Numbered from the stretch's first letter, positions 19,510-29,411 are shown. The stretch: 64,000 bases of DNA from Porticoccaceae bacterium (GCA_024644595.1 JAHEHL010000003.1:124001-188000); one strand, 5' to 3'. Numbers and translations are program-made. Notes: a model not told the origin generated them from the letters alone.

Positions 19510-20711
19510 TGCAACAGGCCTATATTTACGATGCCATTCGCACCGCTCGCGGTCGAGCCAAAGCAGAGGGTGGCCTGGCTGATCTATCACCACTGGAACT
19601 GCTTAAAAACCTCTATGACCATATAGCAATCCGCAATCACCTCGATCCGCAATGGATTGAGGATGTGGTGCTCGGCTGTGTGACTCAGATGGGGGAACAG
19701 GGCGGTAACATCGCCAAGGCCTCACTGATGTATTCCCACTGGCCGGACTCGGTTCCAGGCATCACCGTCAACCGCTTTTGTTCTTCGGGGCTGGATGCGA
19801 TTAATTTGGCAGCAATGAAAGTAATGACCGGCCAAGGCACGGCGATTCTCGCGGGCGGCATTGAAATGATGTCGCGCATTCCCATGCTTAGTGACAAAGC
19901 GATACTGTTTGCTGACCACGCCGTGGCTCTGCAAAGCCGGATGCTATTGATGGGCAGCGGTGCAGATCTGATTGCCTCCAATTACGGCATCAGTCGTCAA
20001 CAGGTCGATCAGATTGCCTACGATAGTCAGCAGCGGGCAGCCCGCGCCCGGCGCGAAGGCTACTTCACTTCGATTGTGCCAATCACCAATCCAGTGAGCG
20101 GCAAAGTCGTCGATCGCGACGAATGTATTCGCGAACATATTACCCTGCAACAACTGGCTGATTTGCCACCGGCCTTTGCCGACCTCGGCGCGATGGGAGT
20201 TGATGAACTGCAACTTAGCGAACAGCCTCAACTGGACCATATCGAGCACGTCCACACCGCGGGCAACTCACCGGCGATGGCCGATGCCGCAGCGCTGGTA
20301 TTAATCGGTGACACTGATCTTGAGCAGCGCCTGGGCAAGCCGCCTGTGGCTCGTATCCGCGCCGTTGCGACCACCTGTGAAGACCCACTTCAAGTCGTCT
20401 CCGGCTGCTCAGCAGCGACGCGGAAATTGTTAACTGAACAGCGCCTTGAGGTGGCTGATATCGACCTGTTTGAACTGCACGAAGCCTTTGCTGCAACCAG
20501 CATTCTCTGCCAACAGCAGCTACAAATTGATGCAGACAAACTCAATGTTAATGGCGGCGTGATTGCCATGGGTCACCCTATGGGAGCGACTGGCGCGATC
20601 ATGATGGGGACATTGATTGACGAACTAAAACGGCGAGAACTGCAAACCGGTATTGTCGCGACCAGCGGCGCAGCAGGAACCGGCACCGCAATGCTCATCA
20701 GTCTCTGCTGA
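19509..20711 (+). CDS. Thiolase II-like acetyl-CoA acyltransferase, atypical second site
   Basis: 400 residues, FadA/AtoB-type thiolase. The acyl-accepting cysteine is present (NRFCSSG, Cys91), as are HEAFA and the GHPMGATG histidine loop. The C-terminal Cys-x-Gly-Gly-Gly motif that supplies the second catalytic cysteine reads TSGAAGTG here, so that cysteine is replaced by serine. Either the chemistry is altered or it works in the condensing or cleaving step with its SCP-x partner. It is the last gene of the operon and its 3' end overlaps the small lipoprotein gene by 14 bases, tail to tail. Confidence 0.88.
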   Translation: MQQAYIYDAIRTARGRAKAEGGLADLSPLELLKNLYDHIAIRNHLDPQWIEDVVLGCVTQMGEQGGNIAKASLMYSHWPDSVPGITVNRFCSSGLDAINLAAMKVMTGQGTAILAGGIEMMSRIPMLSDKAILFADHAVALQSRMLLMGSGADLIASNYGISRQQVDQIAYDSQQRAARARREGYFTSIVPITNPVSGKVVDRDECIREHITLQQLADLPPAFADLGAMGVDELQLSEQPQLDHIEHVHTAGNSPAMADAAALVLIGDTDLEQRLGKPPVARIRAVATTCEDPLQVVSGCSAATRKLLTEQRLEVADIDLFELHEAFAATSILCQQQLQIDADKLNVNGGVIAMGHPMGATGAIMMGTLIDELKRRELQTGIVATSGAAGTGTAMLISLC

Positions 20712-21084
20712 CTAAAGGGAGGGTTGTGTAACCCTTCCCAAATATGCCAATCCGGTCATCACCCATTGAACTAGCAACAACCAAGAACGGTCTACCCGCA
20801 ATATTGTTGCCCAAAATCATATTTAAACCAAAAGGGGTTCGAATAGATTTATCTATCACAGTGGTATTTCCTTTATAGGATGCACTCACGCATTGAAAAT
20901 CATCCGCAATTCGACGATGTGCAGTTATGGTTAATGGCAAGCCACCAAATGTTTTCTCTAGAGTGTGATAGGCATCAAAACCAAAATCCTGACATGCTCG
21001 CTCAGAAGAAGCGTCAGAGCTAAAACAGCCATGCAATAATATGACTATTGAGCAAAATACTATTACTTTAAAAATTCGTTTCAT
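20698..21084 (-). CDS. Small predicted lipoprotein, unrecognised
   Basis: 128 residues from ATG 21084 (another ATG two codons earlier). The leader is Lys/Arg then hydrophobic, ending in a lipobox-like LHGC, so a lipoprotein is likely. Two later cysteines could form a disulfide. I recognise no family. It is AT-richer than its neighbours, has no clear ribosome site, and overlaps the thiolase gene by 14 bases, so it may be a recent acquisition. It sits at the 3' edge of an AT-rich stretch that otherwise has no intact gene. Confidence 0.5.
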   Translation of the reverse strand: MKRIFKVIVFCSIVILLHGCFSSDASSERACQDFGFDAYHTLEKTFGGLPLTITAHRRIADDFQCVSASYKGNTTVIDKSIRTPFGLNMILGNNIAGRPFLVVASSMGDDRIGIFGKGYTTLPLVSRD

Positions 21085-21604
21085 AACCATTTATTGTTCA
21101 CGCGGCCAATTAAAAACTGGTGTTGGATTGACCTTTCTTATTAATTTTAATTGGCACACTTAATTCGAAATTGATTGATGAAGATTTGAGAGTCAGATAC
21201 AGAGATTCTTGCAGATATTTTTTTATAGCACTCTGGACTTCCCAGGCTTTTCTAACCACTTTATCAGCCCGTCATCTTCCAAGCTTAGGTACGTATAGTT
21301 AGATATGAGGGGTCCACAGCCGACCAAAAGACTGGCTATTAACGAAAAAAAAAGAGTCTTACCGGTCCATTCAAACTTATTATTTGGAACAGGTTTACTT
21401 CCTCCTAAAAAGTGATTGAACTCCAGTTTAGATCGAGCGCCATTTGCATACTAAAGACTAGACTTAAATTTCTGCCTCATAGCCAAGCCCGGTTGTCCCT
21501 GTAGCCGTTTTCCTTGTAGAAATATGATCAAACCCCGGACTGCTTTAAAAACTATAGAACTCAATCCCACCAAGGACAAGGGCACAGTCAAATGTGTCTA
21601 GCTG
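21085..21604. other. AT-rich gene-poor stretch
   Basis: About 520 bases without an intact gene, visibly richer in A/T than both flanks. Apart from the interrupted minus-strand frame at 21223-21480, short open stretches on that strand just upstream give protein-like peptides, one of which overlaps the ATG at 21480 in an ATGA arrangement. No terminator or promoter stands out. It may be the remains of a small acquired gene set that also included the lipoprotein gene at 20698. Confidence 0.45.
21223..21480 (-). pseudogene. Possible decayed small lipoprotein or membrane-protein gene with an in-frame amber codon
   Basis: On the minus strand an ATG at 21480 starts MRQKFKSSL, then TAG at 21451-21453, then 75 further open codons to a TAA at 21223. 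The open part includes a Gly/Pro/Asn-rich stretch, then a hydrophobic helix ending in a textbook lipobox (LLVGC) and a charged tail. Composition is protein-like, but there is no start after the amber codon with a ribosome site in frame, although a perfect AGGAGG lies inside it. It is either a nonsense-interrupted relic or chance. I do not recognise the family. Confidence 0.35.
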
Positions 21605-22408
21605 CTACTCAAACACAATCTCCGGCCCGCTGCTGTCGTCCATCGCTGCCAACTGCTCGATTACCTTTGCCGCCACAACTCTGTAACGCTGGGCAATATC
21701 GCCATCCGGCTCGGCCACCACTGACGGGGTTCCGCTGTCGCCGCGCTCGCGGATGGTGCGATCGAGGGGCATGCTGCCAAGCAGCTGGGTATGGTATTCA
21801 GCGGCAACACTGTCGCCCCCGCCAGCGCCAAAAATTGCATCTTCATGGCCGCAGTTGCTGCAGATATGCACAGCCATATTTTCAACAATGCCGAGCACCG
21901 GAATTTTTACCTTGGCAAACATCTCGATCCCTTTTCTGGCATCAAGTAGTGCAATATCCTGAGGGGTGGTGACAATCACCGCGCCGGCAACAGCGGCTTT
22001 TTGGGCAAGGGTCAATTGAATATCTCCGGTGCCTGGAGGCATGTCCACAACTAGTATATCCAGCTCGCCCCAGTGAGTTTGCTCAAGCAGCTGCTGAAGC
22101 GCACCGCCGGCCATCGGACCGCGCCACGCCATCGGCGTCTTATCGCTAACCAGATACGCCATCGACATAGTTTCAAGCCTATGGGCGGGTACCGGAATAA
22201 AAGACCGTCCGTCTGGTGAGTCCGGCCGCGTTGACTCAGGCACGCCCAGCATCATGGCGACGCTGGGGCCGTATATATCCGCATCAAGTAAGCCGACCTT
22301 TTTGCCTTCCGCCTGCAGTGCTAATGCCAAATTGACTGCGGTGGTTGACTTGCCAACCCCGCCTTTGCCTGAGGCTACTGCGATAATTTGTTTTACTTGA
22401 GCTAACAC
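21605..22408 (-). CDS. apbC: Mrp/ApbC iron-sulfur cluster carrier ATPase
   Basis: 267 residues, P-loop of the MinD/Mrp type: deviant Walker A SGKGGVGKS (about 13-21), the DADIYGPS switch, DMPPGTGD, and the CxxC pair near the C-terminus (CSNCG) that holds a bridging 4Fe-4S cluster for delivery to apo-proteins. The GTG at 22408 has GGAGAG just upstream; a TTG at 22510 would only add a non-conserved leader. The N-terminal DUF59 domain found in E. coli Mrp is absent, giving the short form. It is divergent from metG, a pairing conserved in gammaproteobacteria. Confidence 0.93.
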   Translation of the reverse strand: MLAQVKQIIAVASGKGGVGKSTTAVNLALALQAEGKKVGLLDADIYGPSVAMMLGVPESTRPDSPDGRSFIPVPAHRLETMSMAYLVSDKTPMAWRGPMAGGALQQLLEQTHWGELDILVVDMPPGTGDIQLTLAQKAAVAGAVIVTTPQDIALLDARKGIEMFAKVKIPVLGIVENMAVHICSNCGHEDAIFGAGGGDSVAAEYHTQLLGSMPLDRTIRERGDSGTPSVVAEPDGDIAQRYRVVAAKVIEQLAAMDDSSGPEIVFE

Positions 22409-22561
22409 GCGTTCTCTCCATTCATTTCGGTTTTTATCCAGGTGTGTGTATTGGCCGCTACCAATCACTGCAGGGGGCTTGGCCAGATAGAGAATGAAAA
22501 GTGCGCACAAAATCGCTATAGTTGCGCGCTAAAGTCAAACCTCTAATCAAGAATCCAAACC

Positions 22562-24580
22562 ATGTCATCAAAACGTCAGATCCTGGTCACTAACGCCCTT
22601 CCCTATGCCAATGCCGCACTGCATCTGGGACATATCCTCGAGTACACCCAAACCGATGTCTGGGTGCGCTTCCAGAGAATGCGCGGGCACGAATGTTACT
22701 ACCTTTCCGCCGACGATGCTCATGGAACAGCGATTATGCTTAAAGCGGATGAAAAGGGGATCAGCGCGGAGCAACATATCGCCGATATGCGCGCGATTCA
22801 CGAGGCCGACTTTCACGACTTTGCAATCAGTGTGGACAATTATCACACCACCCACTCTGATGAGAACCGTGAGTTTTCCGAACTCATCTACAACCGCTTA
22901 AACGCCAATGGCCATATTGCCAAGCGCGAAATTACTCAGGCCTTTGATCCAGAGAAAAACCTGTTTCTCGCCGATCGCTACATCAAAGGCAGCTGCCCAA
23001 AATGCAAAGCCGAAGACCAGTACGGCGATAATTGCGAAGCCTGTGGTGCGACCTACTCACCGATTGATCTAATTGATCCGGTTTCGGTGATATCAGGTGC
23101 CACACCGATTGAAAAAGCCTCAACCCATTATTTTTTCAAGCTGCCGGAGTTTACGGAGTTTTTGAAAGATTGGACTCGCAGCGGCGCAGTTCAGGAAGAA
23201 GTCGCCAACAAACTCGGCGAATGGCTCGACACTGGACTGCAGGAATGGGATATCAGCCGCGATGCACCCTACTTTGGCTTTGAAATTCCCGATGCGCCAG
23301 GTAAATACTTTTATGTCTGGTTGGATGCGCCAATCGGATATATGGCCAGCTTTAAAAATCTCTGTGATCGCGAAGGTATTGATTTCGATCACTACTGGAA
23401 AGCCGACAGTAGCACCGAGCTGTACCATTTTATCGGCAAGGATATTGTCAACTTCCACGCGCTGTTTTGGCCAGCAATGCTCTCCAGCGCCAACTTCCGC
23501 ACCCCGAGCAAAATTTGTGTTCACGGCTTTGTGACCGTAAATGGCAAGAAGATGTCGAAATCACGCGGCACCTTTATCAATGCGCGCTGCTATCTCGACC
23601 ATCTGGATCCCGATTATCTGCGCTACTACTATGCGTCGAAACTTTCGGGCTCGGTGGAAGATATCGATCTCAACCTGGAAGATTTTCAGCAAAAGGTGAA
23701 TAGCGATCTGGTCGGCAAAGTGGTCAATATCGCCAGTCGCTGCGCCAAGTTTATTGCCAATGGCAACAACGGTGTGCTCTCCAACACAATCGAAAACCCC
23801 GAACTCTGGGCTCAGGTCAGCGGCGCGGCAGAGAGCATTGCCAACCATTATGAAAACCGCGATTACAGCAAGGCGATTCGCGAAATTATGGCGCAGGCCG
23901 ATGCTGCCAATGAATATATTGCCGCCAAAGAGCCGTGGAAACTCAACAAACAGGAAGGTATGCAGCAACAGGTGCAGGATATCTGCTCACTGGGCGTCAA
24001 CCTGTTCCGCGTGCTGATGACCTATCTGAAACCTGTTGTGCCGACCATGACTGCCGCCGCCGAGGAGTATCTCAATGATACTCTGAGCTGGGAAAGCCTT
24101 GCCCAGCCATTGACTGGTCACCAATTGGCGACTTTCAAACCCCTGATGCTCCGTATCGAGAAAGAGAAGGTTGAAGCAATGATTGAGTCTAGCAGAGAGC
24201 AGGCAGCGCCAGCAGTCGCTCCTATCGAAGGACCACTGGCCGATGAGCCCATTGCGCCAGAGATTAACTTTGATGAGTTTGCCAAAGTCGATCTCCGCGT
24301 AGCCCGCATTATCAAGGCGGCGCATGTTGAAGGGGCTGACAAACTGTTGCAACTGACTCTGGATCTGGGCGGCGAAACCCGTCAGGTTTTTTCTGGCATT
24401 AAATCCTCTTATCAACCTCACGACCTCGAAGGTCGCCTGACGGTGATGGTTGCCAATTTGGCGCCGCGCAAGATGCGCTTCGGCATGTCTGAGGGCATGG
24501 TGCTGGCCGCCGGTGACAAAAAAGGAATCTACCTCCTGGAGCCGGACAGCGGCGCCCAACCCGGCCAGAGAGTCAGCTGA
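22562..24580 (+). CDS. metG: Methionyl-tRNA synthetase
   Basis: 672 residues, full-length dimeric form. The class I signature HLGH is at residues 21-24 and KMSKS at 330-334. A zinc knuckle (CPKC ... CEACG) lies near residues 145-160, and the C-terminal hundred residues form the EMAP/Trbp-like tRNA-binding domain (VDLRVARI ... SEGMVLAA). It charges tRNA-Met. It is divergent from apbC, and upstream of the rsx operon. Confidence 0.98.
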   Translation: MSSKRQILVTNALPYANAALHLGHILEYTQTDVWVRFQRMRGHECYYLSADDAHGTAIMLKADEKGISAEQHIADMRAIHEADFHDFAISVDNYHTTHSDENREFSELIYNRLNANGHIAKREITQAFDPEKNLFLADRYIKGSCPKCKAEDQYGDNCEACGATYSPIDLIDPVSVISGATPIEKASTHYFFKLPEFTEFLKDWTRSGAVQEEVANKLGEWLDTGLQEWDISRDAPYFGFEIPDAPGKYFYVWLDAPIGYMASFKNLCDREGIDFDHYWKADSSTELYHFIGKDIVNFHALFWPAMLSSANFRTPSKICVHGFVTVNGKKMSKSRGTFINARCYLDHLDPDYLRYYYASKLSGSVEDIDLNLEDFQQKVNSDLVGKVVNIASRCAKFIANGNNGVLSNTIENPELWAQVSGAAESIANHYENRDYSKAIREIMAQADAANEYIAAKEPWKLNKQEGMQQQVQDICSLGVNLFRVLMTYLKPVVPTMTAAAEEYLNDTLSWESLAQPLTGHQLATFKPLMLRIEKEKVEAMIESSREQAAPAVAPIEGPLADEPIAPEINFDEFAKVDLRVARIIKAAHVEGADKLLQLTLDLGGETRQVFSGIKSSYQPHDLEGRLTVMVANLAPRKMRFGMSEGMVLAAGDKKGIYLLEPDSGAQPGQRVS

Positions 24581-24601
24581 TCAACATCTATACTGTCTGC
24601 G

Positions 24602-24607
24602 TATAAT
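24602..24607 (+). promoter_or_regulatory. Candidate -10 element for the rsx operon
   Basis: A perfect TATAAT, with a weak TGATCA-like -35 about 18 bases upstream overlapping the metG stop region. Placement before a seven-gene operon is sensible, but the -35 match is poor. Confidence 0.35.
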
Positions 24608-24631
24608 CAGCGGAGTTTTTCGCACCCGGAC

Positions 24632-24651
24632 GTAACCGCCTTGGCGGTTAC
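24632..24651. promoter_or_regulatory. Perfect inverted repeat between metG and rsxA
   Basis: Nine-base arms GTAACCGCC and GGCGGTTAC are separated by TT; as RNA it would fold with a CUUG tetraloop. No T-run follows, so it is not a typical terminator. It lies about 100 bases before the rsxA start and just downstream of a TATAAT at 24602-24607, so it could be an operator or a 5' leader hairpin of the rsx operon. Confidence 0.5.
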
Positions 24652-24752
24652 TACATATTCTTAAAAGTACTAACGACCTGCTGTATATATGTTGAATCGA
24701 GATAGTTGATTCCACGATAATGGCAGCTCCCACAACGGTTTGGCTTTGTAGC

Positions 24753-25328
24753 ATGCAAGAATTTGCCGTGATTCTGGTCAGCTCAATTCTGATCAATAAC
24801 TACGTGTTGGTGCAGTTCCTTGGACTGTGCCCGTTTATGGGTGTGTCCAATAAACTCGAATCTGCTATCGGCATGGCCGCCGCTACCACCTTCGTGCTGA
24901 CTCTTACCGCCATGGCCAGCTATATGGTCAATGCGCTGGTGCTGGAGCCGCTTGGCCTGATTTATCTGCGCACCATCGCGTTTATTCTGGTGATCGCAGC
25001 CGTGGTCCAGTTCACGAAAATGTTTATCGAAAAAACCAGCCCGCTGCTCTATCGCGTGCTAGGTGTATTCCTGCCGCTGATCACCACTAACTGTGCGGTG
25101 CTCGGTGTCGCCCTGCAGAACACCTCAAAAGACCTCAACTTTACCCAGTCTTCGCTGTATGGCTTTGGGGCTGGCGCTGGCTTCTCGCTGGTGCTGATTT
25201 TGTTCTCTGCGATGCGCGAGAGATTGGCCGCGGCCGATGTCCCAGAGTCGTTTAAAGGGGCAGCCATCGCCATGATCACAGCGGGACTGATGTCACTGGC
25301 CTTTATGGGATTCAACGGGCTGGTATAA
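24753..25328 (+). CDS. rsxA: Electron transport complex subunit RsxA/RnfA
   Basis: 191 residues, six membrane helices. The family segment [14 protein letters not shown] and the TTNCAVLG motif carry the cysteines now thought to hold an intramembrane 2Fe-2S centre between RnfA and RnfE. The Rnf/Rsx complex couples NADH and ferredoxin (or SoxR reduction) to ion movement. The ATG at 24753 matches the family N-terminus; an in-frame ATG at 24720 has no ribosome site and would add 11 atypical residues. rsxB starts directly at the stop. Confidence 0.96.
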   Translation: MQEFAVILVSSILINNYVLVQFLGLCPFMGVSNKLESAIGMAAATTFVLTLTAMASYMVNALVLEPLGLIYLRTIAFILVIAAVVQFTKMFIEKTSPLLYRVLGVFLPLITTNCAVLGVALQNTSKDLNFTQSSLYGFGAGAGFSLVLILFSAMRERLAAADVPESFKGAAIAMITAGLMSLAFMGFNGLV

Positions 25329-25958
25329 ATGATTGAACTTATCTCACAGCACCCCATTTTTGCAGCGCTGATCGCGATGGTTGGGTTATCCATCCTGTTT
25401 GGCGGTCTGCTTGGCTACGCCGCTGAAAAATTCAAGGTTGAGGGTGACCCGATTGTTGAGCAGATCGACGAGCTCCTGCCACAGACCCAGTGTGGTCAGT
25501 GTGGTTTTCCTGGCTGCCGCCCCTACGCCCAATCTATTGCCGACGGCGATGCGATCAACAAATGTCCGCCGGGTGGTCAGGCCACAATTAACGCTCTGGC
25601 TAATCTGCTCGGCGTGCCGGCACCGGAACTGGATCAAGAGCACGGGCAAGAGAGCGAGGTGAAAACAGTCGCTTATATTCGCGAAGATGAATGTATTGGC
25701 TGCACTAAATGTATTCAGGCCTGTCCGGTGGACGCGATCCTTGGCGCGGCAAAATTAATGCACACGGTGATCGCCGATGAGTGCACCGGCTGCGACCTCT
25801 GTGTGGAACCCTGTCCGGTAGACTGCATTGATATGCTCCCGGTTGAAGAGACTATCGCCGACTGGAAATGGTCAACTCCCGCTAAGCCTGGCCAGATGAT
25901 CGCCACTGATCGTCGCGGCGAACTGGGCAGCAACACTGTCCAGGAAGATGCGGCATGA
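25329..25958 (+). CDS. rsxB: Electron transport complex iron-sulfur subunit RsxB/RnfB
   Basis: 209 residues. One N-terminal membrane helix, then a four-cysteine cluster domain (CGQCGFPGC ... CPPGG), then two ferredoxin-type 4Fe-4S motifs ([12 protein letters not shown] and [12 protein letters not shown]). It takes electrons from the soluble donor and passes them into the complex. ATGA overlap with rsxC. Confidence 0.97.
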   Translation: MIELISQHPIFAALIAMVGLSILFGGLLGYAAEKFKVEGDPIVEQIDELLPQTQCGQCGFPGCRPYAQSIADGDAINKCPPGGQATINALANLLGVPAPELDQEHGQESEVKTVAYIREDECIGCTKCIQACPVDAILGAAKLMHTVIADECTGCDLCVEPCPVDCIDMLPVEETIADWKWSTPAKPGQMIATDRRGELGSNTVQEDAA

Positions 25959-27685
25959 ACAGAACCTGGGTGACACCGGGTGGCGTTCACCCCCCGGAAA
26001 ACAAACATCAATCGGTGACTCAGCAGATTGGATCTCTGCCGATTCCGGATAAATTGGTTATCCCGCTCAGCCAGCACATTGGTGCAGCGGCGGCAGCCTG
26101 TGTTGAGGTCGGCCAACATGTGCTCAAGGGCCAGCTGATCGCCGAGGCCGCTGGTGTTGTCAGTATTCCTATGCATGCGCCGACATCCGGTACAATCAGT
26201 GCAATCGAACACCGACCCATTGCCCACGCCTCGGGTATGCTCGCGCCCTGCATCGAAATTACCAGCGATGGTGCTGACAGTTGGATCGAGCATCAGGGCA
26301 TCAGTGATTACGAACATACGTCGCCAGAGAAATTGCTCGAGATAGTCGCAAATGCCGGTATTACCGGGATGGGTGGTGCCGGCTTCCCGTCGGCGGTCAA
26401 ACTCAATCCGGGACGCCAGCGGCCAATCGACACCTTGATCATCAACGCCACCGAGTGCGAACCCTACATCACTGCGGATGACTCTGCGATTCGCGAGCGT
26501 GCCGGCGAAATTGTTGACGGCATTAAAATTCTCAGCGCGATTCTAGGTCACCCCCACAATATTCTGATCGGTATCGAAGACAATAAACCAGAGGCCATTG
26601 CTGCCCTGCAGCCCCATGTCGAAAGTACCGGCATCTCGATAGTGGTGTTTCCGACTAAATACCCCTCTGGCGGCGAGAAGCAGCTGATCTATATTCTCAC
26701 GGGCAAGGAACTGCCGGCGGGGAAACTGCCCGCCGATCTGGGCATGGTGTGCATCAATATCGGTACCACCTATGCCATTAAACGGGCTGTGATTGACGGC
26801 GAGCCGCTTATCTCTCGCGTTACCACAGTGACTGGCGAAGCGGTCGGCACCCAACGCAACTATGACGTTTTGATCGGCACGCCGGTCAGCCACTTGCTGG
26901 CGCACAACCAATTTGATCAAGAGCGCTGCAGTCGAGTGATTATGGGCGGGCCGATGATGGGCTTTAGCTTGCCCTCGGCCGAAGTGCCTGTAGTGAAAAC
27001 CACCAACTGTATTCTGGCGCCGAGCTACGCCGAAATTCCCGAGGATGAGCCGGCACAACCCTGTATTCGCTGCGGCATGTGTGCCGAAGCCTGCCCGGTA
27101 TCGCTGCTGCCACAACAACTATTTTGGTATGCTCAGGCCCAAGATCATGACCGTCTCGAAGCGCACAACCTGTTTGACTGCATTGAGTGTGGCGCCTGCT
27201 CTTATGTCTGCCCGAGCAATATTCCGCTGGTGCAGTACTATCGCTCAGCCAAGGGTGAAATTCGTCAGGCTCACGACGAAAAAATCCGATCTGACCATGC
27301 TCGAGAGCGCTTCGAGTTTCACAAAGCACGCATTGAGCAGGCCGAGCAGGAGAAAGAAGCCAAACGCGCTGCACGCCGCGAAGCGGCCCAACAGGCCAAG
27401 TCAGCAACTGCAACCAATGGTAGTTCTGGCGGCTCATCTGCTGCCGATATTATTGCCGCTGCTCAAGCCCGGGCTGCCGCCAAACAGGCCAGTCCAGAAG
27501 ATCAACGCGCCAAACTTGAGCGCACCATTGCCGCGACTGAACAGCGCTTGCAGCTGGCCGAAGAGAAACTTGCCGAAGCCGTAGCCAGCAACAGTGACAA
27601 ACAGTCGGTATTTAGTGCCGCGGTGGAAAACACCCGACAAAAACTTGAGCAGTCAAAATCAAAGCTCGCGGAGCTGGCAGAATAA
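25955..27685 (+). CDS. rsxC: Electron transport complex subunit RsxC/RnfC
   Basis: 576 residues. The middle holds a flavin/NADH-binding domain ([12 protein letters not shown] ... NATECEPYI) and an SLBB segment, then two 4Fe-4S motifs ([24 protein letters not shown]). The last 140 residues are Ala/Lys/Glu/Gln-rich and probably coiled coil, the variable extension seen in gammaproteobacterial RnfC. It is the NADH-side subunit. A one-base overlap (TAATG) joins it to rsxD. Confidence 0.97.
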   Translation: MNRTWVTPGGVHPPENKHQSVTQQIGSLPIPDKLVIPLSQHIGAAAAACVEVGQHVLKGQLIAEAAGVVSIPMHAPTSGTISAIEHRPIAHASGMLAPCIEITSDGADSWIEHQGISDYEHTSPEKLLEIVANAGITGMGGAGFPSAVKLNPGRQRPIDTLIINATECEPYITADDSAIRERAGEIVDGIKILSAILGHPHNILIGIEDNKPEAIAALQPHVESTGISIVVFPTKYPSGGEKQLIYILTGKELPAGKLPADLGMVCINIGTTYAIKRAVIDGEPLISRVTTVTGEAVGTQRNYDVLIGTPVSHLLAHNQFDQERCSRVIMGGPMMGFSLPSAEVPVVKTTNCILAPSYAEIPEDEPAQPCIRCGMCAEACPVSLLPQQLFWYAQAQDHDRLEAHNLFDCIECGACSYVCPSNIPLVQYYRSAKGEIRQAHDEKIRSDHARERFEFHKARIEQAEQEKEAKRAARREAAQQAKSATATNGSSGGSSAADIIAAAQARAAAKQASPEDQRAKLERTIAATEQRLQLAEEKLAEAVASNSDKQSVFSAAVENTRQKLEQSKSKLAELAE

Positions 27686-28752
27686 TGGCATTTAAACAGG
27701 TCACCTCACCCCACGCGCACAGCGCGCAAAACACCGCCAAGGTGATGCAGCTCGTTCTGCTGGCCACAGTGCCCGGACTGATCGCGCTGACCTGGCAATT
27801 TGGCTGGGGCAGCTTTATCAACATTGCCCTCGCATCAGTGACGGCGGTTAGCTGCGAAGCCGCCATTATGCGTATGCGGGGGCGCTCGGTTAGCTTTTAT
27901 CTGAGAGACTACAGCGCTGTGGTTACCGCTGTACTGCTGGGGCTCGCTCTGCCGCCGCTGGCCCCTTGGTGGATAGTGGTAGTGGGTACGGTATTTTCAA
28001 TTGTTGTCGCCAAGCAACTCTACGGCGGTCTCGGCTACAACCCGTTTAATCCGGCGATGATTGGCTATGTGGTACTGCTGATCTCGTTCCCGATTCAAAT
28101 GACCACCTGGATAACACCGCTTGCGCTGCTGCCGCTGGGCACTGTTCACCCCGGACTGATTGAGTCACTGCAGATTGTCTTTTCTGGCTATACGCCCGCC
28201 GATGGTGTGACAGGTGCGACACCACTGGATACCTTTAAGCACAGCAGCGGCCTGCTAGCCGATCAAATCTATGCCCGCGAACCACTGTTTAATCAGGCGA
28301 TGCTGGCTGGCGCTGGCTGGGAGTGGGTCAACCTCGGCTTCCTGCTCGGCGGACTGATATTGTTGTCACAGCGTATTTTTACCTGGCATGGTCCGGTGGG
28401 AATGCTCGCTGCACTGACCCTGATGTCGCTAATATTTTGGGATGGCGGCAGCTCAAGCAGCCCCGGCTCACCCCTCATGCACCTATTTAGCGGCGCGACC
28501 ATGATGGGAGCATTCTTTATTTTGACCGACCCTGTCTCGTCGGCAGTGAGTAATCGCGGGCGGCTTGTTTTTGGCGCGCTGATCGGCGTACTGGTCTATG
28601 TTATTCGTGCCTGGGGCAACTATCCCGATGCAGTCGCTTTTGCCGTATTACTCGCCAACTTTGCCGCACCGTTTATCGACAACTATACCCTGCCGCGAAC
28701 CTATGGCCACGTTGATCGCCGTCGTGCCACAGAAAAGGAGGACCAGTCATGA
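27685..28752 (+). CDS. rsxD: Electron transport complex subunit RsxD/RnfD
   Basis: 355 residues, about ten membrane helices. The TGATPLDT segment carries the threonine to which FMN is covalently attached through phosphate. The GGLGYNPFNPAM segment is a family hallmark. A perfect AGGAGG near its 3' end serves rsxG, which overlaps by four bases. Confidence 0.96.
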   Translation: MAFKQVTSPHAHSAQNTAKVMQLVLLATVPGLIALTWQFGWGSFINIALASVTAVSCEAAIMRMRGRSVSFYLRDYSAVVTAVLLGLALPPLAPWWIVVVGTVFSIVVAKQLYGGLGYNPFNPAMIGYVVLLISFPIQMTTWITPLALLPLGTVHPGLIESLQIVFSGYTPADGVTGATPLDTFKHSSGLLADQIYAREPLFNQAMLAGAGWEWVNLGFLLGGLILLSQRIFTWHGPVGMLAALTLMSLIFWDGGSSSSPGSPLMHLFSGATMMGAFFILTDPVSSAVSNRGRLVFGALIGVLVYVIRAWGNYPDAVAFAVLLANFAAPFIDNYTLPRTYGHVDRRRATEKEDQS

Positions 28753-29411
28753 CACTGAGATCGATCGGATTTAACAGTGCCGTGCTCGCTCTCTTTGCAC
28801 TGGTTACCTCGCTGATTCTGGCCATTACCAATGATATGACCTTTGAGCGTATTGCCGAGTCTGAACGCAAAGCTGCCGAGCGTGCGCTGTTGGAAATTAT
28901 TCCCCTCGAGCGGCACGACAATGATCTGCTGATGGACGTGCATCCGGTTCCAGAGCAATACTGGGCTATGCTCGGCCTCAAGAAAGGGGGCAATATCCAC
29001 ATCGCACGAGACCAGGGTGACCCGGTGGCGGCAATTATTCCGGCTGTAACACAGGACGGCTACAGTGGCGCCATATCAATGATTATCGGTATTAACTTTG
29101 ACGGCACCGTAGCCGGTGTGCGCGTTGTAGAGCATCGCGAAACGCCAGGACTGGGCGACAAGATTGACTTGAAAAAGAGTGACTGGATTTTGGGCTTTAA
29201 TGGCAAGTCACTGCTCAACCCGCAGCAGAGCGACTGGAAAGTCAAAAAGGAAGGCGGCGACTTTGACCAGTTTACCGGGGCGACCATCACTCCCCGCGCA
29301 GTGGTAAATCAGATCTTAAAATCTCTGCAATATTTTGAAAATGATCGCGAGCGGTTGCTGACAATCAGCGCCGCCAATGCCGCACTTGAAATGGAACAGG
29401 CCGCACAATGA
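28749..29411 (+). CDS. rsxG: Electron transport complex subunit RsxG/RnfG
   Basis: 220 residues with one N-terminal membrane helix and a periplasmic FMN-binding domain. The covalent flavin site TGAT is in [14 protein letters not shown] near residue 178, and [14 protein letters not shown] precedes it. It moves electrons on the periplasmic side of the complex. AGGAGG lies before the ATG; ATGA overlaps on both sides. Confidence 0.96.
   Translation: MTLRSIGFNSAVLALFALVTSLILAITNDMTFERIAESERKAAERALLEIIPLERHDNDLLMDVHPVPEQYWAMLGLKKGGNIHIARDQGDPVAAIIPAVTQDGYSGAISMIIGINFDGTVAGVRVVEHRETPGLGDKIDLKKSDWILGFNGKSLLNPQQSDWKVKKEGGDFDQFTGATITPRAVVNQILKSLQYFENDRERLLTISAANAALEMEQAAQ

Noticed and set aside
21415-21425. 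AGGAGG inside the relic frame as the start of a small gene
   Set aside because: The only initiator at proper distance is a CTG opening a frame of fewer than 20 codons.
22409-22510. Longer start for apbC at TTG 22510
   Set aside because: The added leader is not conserved in Mrp proteins, and the GTG at 22408 has GGAGAG at the right distance.
24720-24752. N-terminal extension of rsxA from ATG 24720
   Set aside because: No ribosome site, and the 11 extra residues do not match RnfA proteins, which begin just before the first membrane helix.
26543-27118. Minus-strand open frames across the rsx operon
   Set aside because: They are opposite high-confidence rsxC coding sequence and show no ribosome sites or family motifs.
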